A DNA stretch of 24,334 nt from positions 1 through 24,334 of the IMG/VR virus record IMGVR_UViG_3300009155_002268; one strand, given 5' to 3'. Positions 14,318 to 22,753 of this stretch are shown in pieces. The position numbers were made by a program, and so were the translations under genes. Every line of letters begins with the position of its first letter. Position 1 is the first letter of the stretch. The notes under the pieces were generated by a model. The model saw only the letters and a list, made by a program, of their open reading frames with translations. It was not told the DNA's origin and did no database searches. The stretch is from a virus.

Positions 14318-15665
14318 TTTCCCAATCTTCTTTTTGATGCCATGTGGCTTTATAACATTTATTAAGACTTTGTTCAACAAAATCGCTCACATACCCTACA
14401 TATTTGGGGTAATCAGCCAATCCAGACCATGCATGACCCGACACAATTAGATTAATTTTTGAATTGTTATTTTTTAAAATTTTAATCAAGTTGTTTTCTG
14501 CATTGACTCTTTTAACAAAACTATTAAAAGCTGCTGTGGGTTCATAACAAAATACATTGCTCAAATGCATTATAGTGTTATGGTCATTTATCACAGGTAT
14601 ATTAAAATTATTTAATAAATCACACTCATGATAACTGAATTTTATTTTTTTAACCATATGCCATAAATGTTTTATTGTTTCAAAATTTTGATTAATTTCT
14701 TCTTTTGAATTAATCCAATCGTTAGTGTCATTAGATTTTATAGATTTTAAAAAAGCATAATAATCTGTGCCATCAAAATTTTCCACAATATTTTTCATGT
14801 AGTATAAAGAGTTTGGATTATAATCATAAAAAGAAATCAAAGTATCATTGTTATAACCATATTTGTTGACATAATGCAACCAGTTGAATCCGCTAGCAGG
14901 AGTAATCAATTGTGTTATAGGACCATTAATGTTTATCTGTTGTGGTTCTTCTGTGTTAATAGGATAAAACAATCTAGTGGATGAGAATTTAGATTTTTCA
15001 TAAATGTGTTGATTGTTTTTTAAAAATTCGTTCTCATATTGAGCATAATAACATTGTTTGCTGTTACGAATAGCTGCATCAAATATTAAAACAGTTTCAT
15101 TGTTTTCCAACCCTACACTTAATATATTATTACCATGCCATAAATGTTGATATTGTTTTTTTGTAGTACCTGATTTAATCCATAAAGGAGTATAATCATC
15201 GTGATAATTTTCTTCACTTCTAATAGGTTCAATATGTTCGTGAGAAACATTAGGTGTTGGGTGAGTTATGTGTGGCATTCCATATTGAATATATTTTTTT
15301 AAATTTATCACATAACATTGAGAGTGTAATTCGTAATATCCTTCTTTTCTATCCAACACATGTCCAGCCAAAAAGAAATCTTTAACGCATAATTTTTTTA
15401 ATTCTTTAAAAAAATTTGATCCTGTAAATTCAGTATCAGCATCAAATACCACAGCATGCGTGTATTGATCTGCTATTCTAGGTAATATATTATTTGTATC
15501 TAATCCATTAAACACATCATACCCTTTTACACAAATGTTACTGATACTGTAATCAGCAATATTTTTTATAATTTCTTTATGATCATTATTTTTAATCAAA
15601 TGTGTGTTGTCCACACATACAAAAACTATATCAGATCTTTTGTTTAATCCACTAAAGAATATCAT
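14313..15665 (-). CDS. Putative two-domain protein: GT-A-like N-terminus plus unknown C-terminal domain
   Basis: A 450-residue protein. The first ~200 residues resemble a GT-A glycosyltransferase: a DIVFVCVDN strand at 12-20, then HAVVFDADTEF with a DxD-type motif (D75-A-D77) for metal and nucleotide-sugar binding, and CYVINLKKYIQYGMP at about 117-131 like the acceptor-side strand. From about residue 251 (QLITPASGFNWLHYV, then LISFYDYNPNSLYYM) there is a second, Rossmann-like pattern that could be a methyltransferase-type domain, though no clear SAM motif is present. I know of no assigned function. It overlaps the upstream oxygenase gene by 14 bases. A role in building a glycan is inference from the DxD and the neighbours. 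Confidence 0.55.
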   Translation of the reverse strand: MIFFSGLNKRSDIVFVCVDNTHLIKNNDHKEIIKNIADYSISNICVKGYDVFNGLDTNNILPRIADQYTHAVVFDADTEFTGSNFFKELKKLCVKDFFLAGHVLDRKEGYYELHSQCYVINLKKYIQYGMPHITHPTPNVSHEHIEPIRSEENYHDDYTPLWIKSGTTKKQYQHLWHGNNILSVGLENNETVLIFDAAIRNSKQCYYAQYENEFLKNNQHIYEKSKFSSTRLFYPINTEEPQQININGPITQLITPASGFNWLHYVNKYGYNNDTLISFYDYNPNSLYYMKNIVENFDGTDYYAFLKSIKSNDTNDWINSKEEINQNFETIKHLWHMVKKIKFSYHECDLLNNFNIPVINDHNTIMHLSNVFCYEPTAAFNSFVKRVNAENNLIKILKNNNSKINLIVSGHAWSGLADYPKYVGYVSDFVEQSLNKCYKATWHQKEDWEI

Positions 15666-16320
15666 TTTTTATAGCACTTTTAGCAATTAATTCACAGAAT
15701 TTTTCACGTTGATTGCCCACGTGTGCTTGAGCAATCATGTGTATTCTATCTTCTGTGCTGTTGTTTTTTACTGTGTGGTTATTCAGTATATTGATTAAAA
15801 ATACACTGCCTGGTTTCCAAGGCACTATGCCGTGATTTTCTATTTCCATAACACAATCTTTGGGGTGAGTAATGCTTAAATTAATGGGTAATAAATAATT
15901 TAATAAATCAATATCAGGTGGCATATTGCTGGGAGCATCATTGTGCAATCCCACATATCCATTAGGTGCTAATTTCATAAATCTAACTCTAGTATATTTT
16001 TCTGCAGGAAAATTTTTCCAAAATTCAGTGGCTTTTGGAGCCAATTGTGTCAATGCAGTCCAATGATAAGGAGCATTTAATTCATTCGTGTGTCCATAAT
16101 GTTGTGCCACTTGGGTTTTAGTAATGCCTAACCCATACACACAACAACTTTGCCATCCTTTGTGGTTTTCTCCTTCTCTATGATCCACGTAAAAATCATT
16201 CACAGCAGATACTTCTTGATGATCAATGTAATTTTCAAAAGAAATATCTAGTTGCAACCAACCTATTTGTTTTTTTTTAAATTTTTCCAATACTTGTTTG
16301 GTTATTTGTTCATTATTCAT
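15652..16320 (-). CDS. 2OG-Fe(II) oxygenase, aspartyl/asparaginyl hydroxylase-like
   Basis: A 222-residue cupin. H126-N-D128 (GYVGLHNDAPSN) is the metal pair, H182 (NNHTVKNNS) the distal histidine, and R192 (EDRIHMIAQAHVG) the 2OG ligand. The motif spacing is that of the aspartyl/asparaginyl hydroxylase branch. The first ~105 residues include a VYGLGITKTQ segment and may form the substrate-binding lid. It is the only oxygenase in the long minus-strand run and lies between a methyltransferase and the two-domain glycosyltransferase-like gene, with overlaps of 8 and 14 bases. The substrate is unknown. Confidence 0.82.
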   Translation of the reverse strand: MNNEQITKQVLEKFKKKQIGWLQLDISFENYIDHQEVSAVNDFYVDHREGENHKGWQSCCVYGLGITKTQVAQHYGHTNELNAPYHWTALTQLAPKATEFWKNFPAEKYTRVRFMKLAPNGYVGLHNDAPSNMPPDIDLLNYLLPINLSITHPKDCVMEIENHGIVPWKPGSVFLINILNNHTVKNNSTEDRIHMIAQAHVGNQREKFCELIAKSAIKNDIL

Positions 16321-16924
16321 TGTTTTTACCTACAATCATAAATCTTTTGTATTTTTCTGTTTGTAATTCACTAGGTTCCACAATAGGATACAATTTGCTA
16401 TGGTTTACAAACTGATTTAAATCCTTCATGGGGTTTACATGTTCAGGAATCACATAGTCATTGCTTTGCAACACAATAATTTTGTCTTTGGGTATTAAAT
16501 TTAACCATTCATTGTACTGTTCTGTTGTCAAATGCTCACACACTGTGTTGATAATCATGTCATAACGATTGTAATCTTTATAAGTGAGCATGTCTTGAGT
16601 AACAGCACGGAATCTACCAGACATTTCATACTGTTTGTTCATGGTATTTGCTGTGTTTTCACACTTGCTGTCTATGTCCATGCTGGTTATTTTATTCACA
16701 TACAGATCACTGTTGAATAAAAGTGTGGCCATCACTCCATACCATCCACCACAAATTAAAATATCCATGCTGTGTGCTCTGGGTAATTTTTTTAATTGTT
16801 CAATCAACCATACTTTGCTGTTGATTTGACCTTTCCAGAAACTTTCCAATGTACGATATCTGTCATCAGATTGTCTGATAGCATCCATCCAAAATAAAAC
16901 GTCTTGTATATTAATTTTCAACAA
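16313..16924 (-). CDS. Class I SAM-dependent methyltransferase (TTG start)
   Basis: A 203-residue protein. MDILICGGWYGVMATLL (53-69) is motif I, which binds SAM. SMDIDSKCENTAN (81-93) carries the acidic residue for the ribose, and RYDMIINTVCEHLT (about 119-132) is motif IV. No target-recognition domain is present, so a small-molecule, protein or sugar substrate is more likely than DNA. The start is a TTG at 16924: AGGAG lies exactly six bases upstream and no ATG occurs before the SAM-binding region except an internal one at codon 13. It overlaps the preceding radical SAM gene by 14 bases and the next oxygenase by eight. Confidence 0.82.
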   Translation of the reverse strand: MLKINIQDVLFWMDAIRQSDDRYRTLESFWKGQINSKVWLIEQLKKLPRAHSMDILICGGWYGVMATLLFNSDLYVNKITSMDIDSKCENTANTMNKQYEMSGRFRAVTQDMLTYKDYNRYDMIINTVCEHLTTEQYNEWLNLIPKDKIIVLQSNDYVIPEHVNPMKDLNQFVNHSKLYPIVEPSELQTEKYKRFMIVGKNNE

Positions 16925-17900
16925 ATTGTGCTCCTAGTTTATCAAATGACCCACATTGTTTGGTGCATTCTTTCAATCCCACTGTGCTCCATTGTGTTTC
17001 TATTTTTGAAAAAAATCCATTATCAAATATTTCTTTCAATGTTTCGCGATGAAGATTGGGAAATTCTGAAATTTTTTCCATATAATCTACTCTGGATTCT
17101 TGCATGGGTGGTATCCATTCCATATCCAACCAACAACAAGGTGACACATTACCACAAGCACTCACATACAACTGTTTATATTTCTGTGCTTTACAAACAA
17201 TGTGTGGTTTGACTTCTTTTTGTGCTGCTTCAGACAACGGAATCATATCCAAACTGGTTTGAGTGGGTTTGATTCTGTGTGTGGGTCTACCCAAGTCATC
17301 AATCACTTGTAAATAATCCTGCTTGAATCTAGAAGTGTGTTTGATTGAAAAATCCACAAAGCCCATGTCTTTGGACATTGTTCTACACTGTTCAATTTGA
17401 TGTTCATTGTGAGCAAACACCAACATGTGCCATTTGGCCACTCCACTTGCTGAGATAAATGCTTGAGCATTTTCAATTATTTTATTGAAATCTGTGCTGA
17501 TTCTATAAAGATGATGGGTATCTGCCAAACCATCAATGCCAAATGTCACTGTTACTTTCAATTGAGCCAATCTTTGCCACCATTCTGTATCTCTAGCACT
17601 GCCGTTGGTGTGCATGGCCAATCTAATGTTGGGATTTAGTTCACGCAAGTACTGATATATTTCCAATGTGTCTTTGGATATGATAGGATCTCCCAAATTA
17701 CCACACATGAATAAACTGTCCAATTGTTTTATGAAGTTTGGTTCAAACCATTGTTTGAATACACCTAAAGTTATTTCGTCCAATTTGATAAATGGATTTA
17801 TTGGTCCTCCACTGATTCTTCTAGGACACATGGGACATTTGGCTTGACACTTGCTGGTGATTTCCAAATGAATATCCTTTATATCTTGGTATCTATACAT
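16911..17900 (-). CDS. Radical SAM enzyme with SPASM-like C-terminus
   Basis: A 329-residue protein. C18-QAK-C22-PM-C25 is the radical SAM motif, followed by PRR as in many SPASM proteins. The usual GGEP is replaced by GNLGDP (67-72). The C-terminal half has C236, C249, C255-C256, C312 and C316 (IVCKAQ, SACGNVSPCCWLD, ECTKQCG), which fits one or two auxiliary iron-sulfur clusters. SPASM enzymes modify peptides, sugars or cyclitols (for example BtrN acts on an aminocyclitol), so this is consistent with either side of the island. It starts eight bases inside the preceding radical SAM gene, with AAGG six bases before the ATG. Confidence 0.87.
   Translation of the reverse strand: MYRYQDIKDIHLEITSKCQAKCPMCPRRISGGPINPFIKLDEITLGVFKQWFEPNFIKQLDSLFMCGNLGDPIISKDTLEIYQYLRELNPNIRLAMHTNGSARDTEWWQRLAQLKVTVTFGIDGLADTHHLYRISTDFNKIIENAQAFISASGVAKWHMLVFAHNEHQIEQCRTMSKDMGFVDFSIKHTSRFKQDYLQVIDDLGRPTHRIKPTQTSLDMIPLSEAAQKEVKPHIVCKAQKYKQLYVSACGNVSPCCWLDMEWIPPMQESRVDYMEKISEFPNLHRETLKEIFDNGFFSKIETQWSTVGLKECTKQCGSFDKLGAQFVEN
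16931..16935 (-). promoter_or_regulatory. Shine-Dalgarno AGGAG for a TTG start
   Basis: AGGAG with a six-base spacer precedes the TTG at 16924 inside the end of the radical SAM gene. This decides the unusual start of the methyltransferase. Confidence 0.6.
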
Positions 17901-18894
17901 GTCGAGCCTTGGGTATTTTTGAATCTGCTGAACTCACACAAGTGGGAGTTATACAAACTTTTGGTTTATCAAACAATTTGAATCCCTGTTCTATGTTACC
18001 CAGTGGTTGATCATGACAACTGTAACTTCTTTTGACTTCTCCGTTTGGTTCTCTAATGACACAACTCTGATATCCAGCATTACAGTGCCATCCTTTGAAT
18101 TTATTGAAGCCAAAAGCATTGAATCTCTCTGCTTGATCCATGTAATACTTGTTGCCTTGAGCATCCTGCATTTCAATTTGAAATAAGTCTTTATAATTTT
18201 CACCTTCTTGTATGCGTTGAGGAAATCCTGTTTGTAAAGTGTTCAGTTGATCTCGAGTATAACCTTCAATAACAAAACTTGCTGTGGGATCACTCTGTGG
18301 TTTCAGTGTAACATTGATACCTCTGGAGTGGAATCTTGCACATCTATCATAGTATTCAGCAAATCTATCAGGCACCATCACTTGATTAATTGTGACAAAC
18401 ACATTATTCTTCATCAACAGTAATATTTTATCTCCAAATTTTTGTTCATCAGCGAATTCAGCATGAAAGCTGGCAGTGATACTTCTGCGGTTCAATGTTT
18501 TTGTGGCTTCCAACCATCTTTCCCACCACTTTTCTGAAGGACTTAGGTTGGTGGTCATGTGAATACTTTGATATTCTGGAGCAGTATCAGCACTATAATG
18601 CTGTACCAATTGTAAAAAATCTTTGTAGGCAGTGGGTTCTCCACCTGAAAAACTGAAATGATAGTCTGTGAATCCATTCTGTCTGGCCTGTCGTTTGATT
18701 TCATCCACCACTCCTGTGTAAACTGACAATGGTCTGTGATCTTTCTGTTTGCTTTTGGCATAAGGCCAGCAGTAAGAACAATCATAGTTGCAAAAACGAG
18801 CCAAGATCCAACTCACAGAAAACAATTTACTGTTCAACATGGTGCGTTGACCAAAGTTTACAATTTTATCAAATGGAATGTTGGTATCTATCAT
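17893..18894 (-). CDS. Radical SAM enzyme with C-terminal cysteine cluster
   Basis: A 333-residue protein. C35-NYD-C39-SY-C42 followed by WP is the radical SAM motif and SGGEPTAY lies at 83-90. The C-terminus has GWHCNAGYQSCVIREPNGE, YSCHD and a VCITPTC group, the same kind of C-terminal cysteine arrangement as at 11198-12157 and 12147-13043, making three of this type. The ATG at 18894 was chosen because it forms an ATGA junction with the upstream stop and has GGAG about 11 bases before it; a farther start at 18948 has no support. It is followed directly by the SPASM-type enzyme, so radical SAM genes again come as a pair. The substrate is unknown. Confidence 0.85.
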   Translation of the reverse strand: MIDTNIPFDKIVNFGQRTMLNSKLFSVSWILARFCNYDCSYCWPYAKSKQKDHRPLSVYTGVVDEIKRQARQNGFTDYHFSFSGGEPTAYKDFLQLVQHYSADTAPEYQSIHMTTNLSPSEKWWERWLEATKTLNRRSITASFHAEFADEQKFGDKILLLMKNNVFVTINQVMVPDRFAEYYDRCARFHSRGINVTLKPQSDPTASFVIEGYTRDQLNTLQTGFPQRIQEGENYKDLFQIEMQDAQGNKYYMDQAERFNAFGFNKFKGWHCNAGYQSCVIREPNGEVKRSYSCHDQPLGNIEQGFKLFDKPKVCITPTCVSSADSKIPKARHV

Positions 18895-19598
18895 AATATT
18901 TTTTTCTCCATGTGTGGAAATTGTCCCACAAATACTAATTTTAACCATTCAAAGTTATTGATCATTCTCAAAGCATCTGAATTACCTTGGTTGTCCGTGC
19001 CGTACACTCTGCCTGCCAGTGCTCCAGCAATGGCATACTCTCCGCATGGTTTATCATCTCCCACTGTGCACCAAATCAATAATCTTTTTTCAGTTTCTTT
19101 GTCCACCTGACGATCGATTACCTTGCTGCTGAGCTTGACACACTCTCTAAAAGCACTTTTCCATGTGTTGAATGGATCTGTATTGAACACAGTGGTGTTG
19201 GATACTTCATGCATAGCTCTAAACCTATTAGATATGCTGGTGGTCATGTCTATTCTATTGGGATCCATGTTCATCGTGAGTCTTTTGGGCAGTAATTTTA
19301 CTCCGCCATAACCATACTCCAGTTCATTGATGGGATTTCGGCTTCTCCACACATGCACAGCATTTAATTCATTAGGATCCACTTGGAAATCAAACATAAA
19401 ATCGTCTTCAATCACTGCATCACCGTCTACCACCCAAAACATTTTGGTCAAACTCAATGTGGCAGCTCTGATATGTGCTTGTTGAATGCCTTTTATGCCG
19501 TGAACTCTTTGAGCCAATGGAAATCTTTGTTTCAATAGAGAGTAATTTTGATCTGCATTGGGTTCATTATAACTTATAAAAAATATATCGTACATCAT
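18891..19598 (-). CDS. GT-A-like glycosyltransferase (tandem paralogue 2)
   Basis: A 235-residue protein. FFISYNEPNADQNY near the N-terminus, RVHGIKGIQQAH and FWVVDGDAVIEDDF (D58-G-D60) form the nucleotide-sugar and metal site of a GT-A-like fold. GYGGVKLLPK and FRECVKLSSK follow, then RLLIWCTVGDD with AIAGA. It is clearly homologous to the next upstream gene, which has the same segments in the same order. I infer sugar transfer from the DxD context; the donor and acceptor are unknown. It begins at an ATGA junction with its paralogue and ends at an ATGA junction with a radical SAM gene. Confidence 0.65.
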   Translation of the reverse strand: MMYDIFFISYNEPNADQNYSLLKQRFPLAQRVHGIKGIQQAHIRAATLSLTKMFWVVDGDAVIEDDFMFDFQVDPNELNAVHVWRSRNPINELEYGYGGVKLLPKRLTMNMDPNRIDMTTSISNRFRAMHEVSNTTVFNTDPFNTWKSAFRECVKLSSKVIDRQVDKETEKRLLIWCTVGDDKPCGEYAIAGALAGRVYGTDNQGNSDALRMINNFEWLKLVFVGQFPHMEKKIL

Positions 19599-20503
19599 AT
19601 GGTCTTTCTTAACACTCTAGGCGAATTAATATACACCTTTTTAAAAAATTTACTCTGCTCAGCATTCAAAGGTTCAACAGGCAATTCCATTGATTGTTTT
19701 TTAAGTATTTCTTTACCAAGATCTTTTATTCTTTCAAGACATTTTTCTTGATTTTGAGATATCTGTTGACTAAAATCCGACCAAGTCTGATCCAGATATT
19801 TGAAATCTCTAGTCAAACTAATATTCCAATCAGTACATATGGTTCTGTAACAACCTTCTCTAGCACCAGCAATGGCCCAAATGCCATTCTTCACATCCAT
19901 ACCCACTGTCATCCATATGATTAATCTATGATAATTTTGCCACCACAGTGTTTTATAGTCTTTTACTCTGCTGTCTTTAGCAATACTCATTTTTACACCT
20001 TCACGGAATCCTGCTCTCCATGCTTGTTTGGGAGTACTATTGATGTAACTGGTGGAATAATTTTCATTAAACTGAAATAATTTGTCAAAATAACAAAACT
20101 CAATTAAATTTCTGTCTTTGCCTTGATAGTTTTCATGAGTTTTCATCTCATTAACAAATGTTCTGGTCCATAATTTAATACTGCCATTGCCATATTTTAA
20201 TCCATTTAAATCAATGTGTCCACACCAACTAAAAATATATGAATTATCCATGCCCATGCTGTCCAAATCAATCACTAAATTAATAAATTTTTCATCCAAT
20301 TGAGTATCACCATCCACAGTAACAAAATATTCTGTGTCAGACAGTGCAGCACAGGCTTTATGAGCTGTGTCTGACCCAAATATACCATGCACTCGTTTGG
20401 CCCATGGCATTTTCTTTTTTAAATCAGCATAATTTTTATCAGCATTGGGCTCATCATAACTTAAAAATATGATATCACAATCTTTGATAGCAATTTTATT
20501 CAT
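19595..20503 (-). CDS. GT-A-like glycosyltransferase (tandem paralogue 1)
   Basis: A 302-residue protein with FLSYDEPNADKNY (13-25), RVHGIFGSDTAH and YFVTVDGDTQLDEKF (D64-G-D66), then GNGSIKLWTR, FREGVKMS and RLIIWMTVGMD with AIAGA. These match the downstream paralogue block for block. It has about 65 extra residues at the C-terminus, Lys/Glu-rich, perhaps helical. The ATG at 20503 was chosen over 20569: GAGGAA lies five bases upstream and the overlap with the preceding gene is then eight bases. Both copies keep the DxD, so both may be active with different specificities. A glycosyltransferase role is inferred from fold motifs and neighbours. Confidence 0.67.
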   Translation of the reverse strand: MNKIAIKDCDIIFLSYDEPNADKNYADLKKKMPWAKRVHGIFGSDTAHKACAALSDTEYFVTVDGDTQLDEKFINLVIDLDSMGMDNSYIFSWCGHIDLNGLKYGNGSIKLWTRTFVNEMKTHENYQGKDRNLIEFCYFDKLFQFNENYSTSYINSTPKQAWRAGFREGVKMSIAKDSRVKDYKTLWWQNYHRLIIWMTVGMDVKNGIWAIAGAREGCYRTICTDWNISLTRDFKYLDQTWSDFSQQISQNQEKCLERIKDLGKEILKKQSMELPVEPLNAEQSKFFKKVYINSPRVLRKTI

Positions 20504-21071
20504 TGATTTCCTCATATTTGTAATCAAATGTTTTACGACAATACAGGTCCACGCTGTGTTTTGGGTCATAACTTACATTTATGATTCCTTGTTCTAGTAA
20601 TTCTTTCATATCAATAACAAATATATTATCTAATATACTACCATCGTTCTTTTTAGTAGCAAAAAAATAGTGATCTTTAGAAGAATTTTTTATAAAATAA
20701 TCTTTCATACTATCTTTAAACTGTTCTGTTACTGAAAACATTAAATTTTTTTCTTTTTTATTCAATCTAATTGAAATACAATTATTATCGTTGACTGCTG
20801 TTGTGATTTTATAAATATTTTTATTAATAACAGTATCGTTTGATTGTGTGTTGTTGTAAGAATCTTTTTGTATCACATATTTTTTAATTAACTTGTAAGC
20901 ATTATCAACAAAAATCACTTTGTAATTGCTCATAACTTCTTTACCAGTAACAAAGTCTATGCCTAATTCCTCATTGATAGCCAACCCATCAGCAATATAA
21001 CCTCCCTGACAGGATTGAATTTCTCCGGTAAACTTATCAAATTTTAAATATCTAAATTTTTGATTATCCAT
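20496..21071 (-). CDS. Hypothetical protein
   Basis: A 191-residue protein that I do not recognise. It opens with FRYLKFDKFTGEIQS, a strand-turn-strand pattern, and its middle is rich in Asn and Lys. FVIDMKELLEQGIINVSYDPK at about 150-170 could be a helix followed by a strand. No membrane segment, signal peptide or catalytic motif is visible. It starts eight bases inside the preceding glycosyltransferase gene without a clear Shine-Dalgarno, and ends eight bases inside the next one, so it is translated in a strongly coupled run. The place between two pairs of glycosyltransferases suggests an accessory role in the same process, but that is only context. Confidence 0.62.
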   Translation of the reverse strand: MDNQKFRYLKFDKFTGEIQSCQGGYIADGLAINEELGIDFVTGKEVMSNYKVIFVDNAYKLIKKYVIQKDSYNNTQSNDTVINKNIYKITTAVNDNNCISIRLNKKEKNLMFSVTEQFKDSMKDYFIKNSSKDHYFFATKKNDGSILDNIFVIDMKELLEQGIINVSYDPKHSVDLYCRKTFDYKYEEINE

Positions 21072-21906
21072 TGTAGTTTTTTTCCAATTGATTCATTAAT
21101 TGTTCACTTAAAAATTCAGGTTCCACATAATGCAATATACCTTGCTGTAAAAAGTTACCCAGTTTTATTCTTTTTTCTGAATCATAATATATGTTAATTT
21201 TTTCCATCCAGTGATCTGGTGTATGTTCCCACCCTTGACTGTGTGGTTTCATATGTGTGAATCCAATATAAGGTACTTTGCTGGTAATTTTTTCAGTTAT
21301 GCCTAATAATTTACTTGCTATGGCCACACTCACATCCATACTGCACCAAGTTTGTGTGTTGTTGGGTGTGTATTTTTCATAGAATAATTTGTAATTCAAA
21401 ACTATTTGTTTTAATAATCCTAAAAAATCTCCATTGTTTCGACATTTTTTATAGTAATGCATGCCACAATATAAATTAGGCAATTGATTATTTTTAAAAG
21501 TTTTACGATAATAAGTGGAATTAGCAATTTCATTTCTGTATGTTCTTACTTGTGTGGTAAAAAATAGATCAAAATTCTTTAAAAAATCCCACCAATGACT
21601 GATATCACTGCATATCAGCATGTCAGCATCCAATATGATTGAATGTTCATATGGTGTGGCTTGATAAATTTTATATCTATTTTCTATTTTCCATTCAGAA
21701 TTTACTGCATCATCATCTCCTGGTATATCCACGATATAATCAAATAATTTTTTCATATAAGCAGGCACATTCACATTGGTAATTAAACACACTTGACTGA
21801 GAGGCATGTGTGTTTTTATACTCAAAGCCAATGCGTATGCTTGACGCACATAATCCACTTGATTATTTTTTTGTGCAAATATACAATATCCTTTAGATTC
21901 TAACAC
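21064..21906 (-). CDS. Glycosyltransferase family 8-like protein (GTG start)
   Basis: A 280-residue protein. YCIFAQKNNQVDYVRQAYALALSI is the N-terminal strand and helix of a GT-A fold, LITNV the second strand, and HSIILDADMLICSDI holds the DxD motif (D93-A-D95) that binds metal and the sugar nucleotide. NLYCGMHYYKK and the later GFTHMKPHSQGW resemble the acceptor-side strand and the metal-binding histidine region of GT8-type retaining transferases. The start is GTG at 21906: AAAGGA lies seven bases upstream and no ATG fits. It is weakly similar to the upstream neighbour (shared order of YVxQA helix, LIT strand and DxD), pointing to an old duplication. Confidence 0.75.
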   Translation of the reverse strand: MLESKGYCIFAQKNNQVDYVRQAYALALSIKTHMPLSQVCLITNVNVPAYMKKLFDYIVDIPGDDDAVNSEWKIENRYKIYQATPYEHSIILDADMLICSDISHWWDFLKNFDLFFTTQVRTYRNEIANSTYYRKTFKNNQLPNLYCGMHYYKKCRNNGDFLGLLKQIVLNYKLFYEKYTPNNTQTWCSMDVSVAIASKLLGITEKITSKVPYIGFTHMKPHSQGWEHTPDHWMEKINIYYDSEKRIKLGNFLQQGILHYVEPEFLSEQLMNQLEKNYNG

Positions 21907-22753
21907 GATTTAATCCTTTGTCTATAATTTTATCCAGTGCAAATTTATTCATGATGTGTATATTGATACCTTTAACACTCATAGGCATGTACTGATTGTT
22001 ATCAATAGCTAGAGAAAAATTCCAAACTTCTTTATTAAAAGAATTTACTAGATCTCTATCAGTAATATGATACAAACTGTCTGGCAATGAATAAGGCCAT
22101 ACTCCTTGTTGAAATCCATTTATCATATGTATGGCTATGCTGTAAGCAAAATCGTTTCTAAATGACGTGTCCACTATTTGATAACTGAATCTATAAAATT
22201 GCCAATCATCTTTGATATGCTGTATTAGTTCAAATAGTTTTTTAACTCTCGTGGTCTTTTTAAAATAAAACACAGTGGCCCAATACATATCAACACCTGT
22301 ATCACTGATAGCTTTTAATTTAGATTCTGATTTACTGGAATAATTGATATAAATGGATTTTTTGTGTATAAGAAAATCTTCGTTGGATTTGAAACATTTA
22401 GACAAATTATTATTACAAACAATATAATCTGAATCCATCACAAGCGTTTCATCATAAGGGCTTAACTCATAAGCAGTGGAACGCAAATGGTTTTTCCATT
22501 GATCTGTGACATGCTTGTTTTGCCCATCATAAAAAGTTTTTTGTTGAGCAGTGCTGTAATCAGGCACAGAGATAATTTTATCAAAAATTATTGCTTGTTT
22601 TTTATAATTTTTTTCAAGATGTTCCTGATTGGAAGTGATCAGTGTTACTGGAAGTTTTAAATGTTTTCTAATTTGTTGAGTGCAGAATATGGCCTGCTTG
22701 ACATAGTCAATGCTGCTATTGTTATGAGCATAAATTATTATACCTTTTTTCAT
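21893..22753 (-). CDS. Glycosyltransferase-like protein (GT8-like fold)
   Basis: A 286-residue protein. GIIIYAHNNSSIDYVKQAIFC is the N-terminal strand-helix, LPVTLITSN the second strand, and ETLVMDSDYIVCNN holds the DxD motif (D107-S-D109). WATVFYFKK is the counterpart of the acceptor-side strand, and a late GINIHIMNK histidine may complete the metal site. It shares motif order with the following glycosyltransferase but is more diverged. It starts at an ATGA junction with the small upstream gene and overlaps the next by 14 bases. Donor and acceptor are unknown. Confidence 0.68.
   Translation of the reverse strand: MKKGIIIYAHNNSSIDYVKQAIFCTQQIRKHLKLPVTLITSNQEHLEKNYKKQAIIFDKIISVPDYSTAQQKTFYDGQNKHVTDQWKNHLRSTAYELSPYDETLVMDSDYIVCNNNLSKCFKSNEDFLIHKKSIYINYSSKSESKLKAISDTGVDMYWATVFYFKKTTRVKKLFELIQHIKDDWQFYRFSYQIVDTSFRNDFAYSIAIHMINGFQQGVWPYSLPDSLYHITDRDLVNSFNKEVWNFSLAIDNNQYMPMSVKGINIHIMNKFALDKIIDKGLNRVRI
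21914..21919 (-). promoter_or_regulatory. Shine-Dalgarno AAAGGA for a GTG start
   Basis: AAAGGA with a seven-base spacer precedes the GTG at 21906, supporting this non-ATG start at the junction of the two glycosyltransferase genes. Confidence 0.55.

Noticed and set aside
9783-18894. A RiPP cluster with a precursor peptide
   Set aside because: Radical SAM enzymes with auxiliary clusters suggest it, but I found no short gene with a leader-core pattern, no repeated core and no peptidase or exporter. It stays a possibility, not a call.
20504-20569. Longer N-terminus for the 302-residue glycosyltransferase-like protein
   Set aside because: The extra 22 residues overlap the preceding gene without a ribosome site, while GAGGAA sits five bases before the ATG at 20503.
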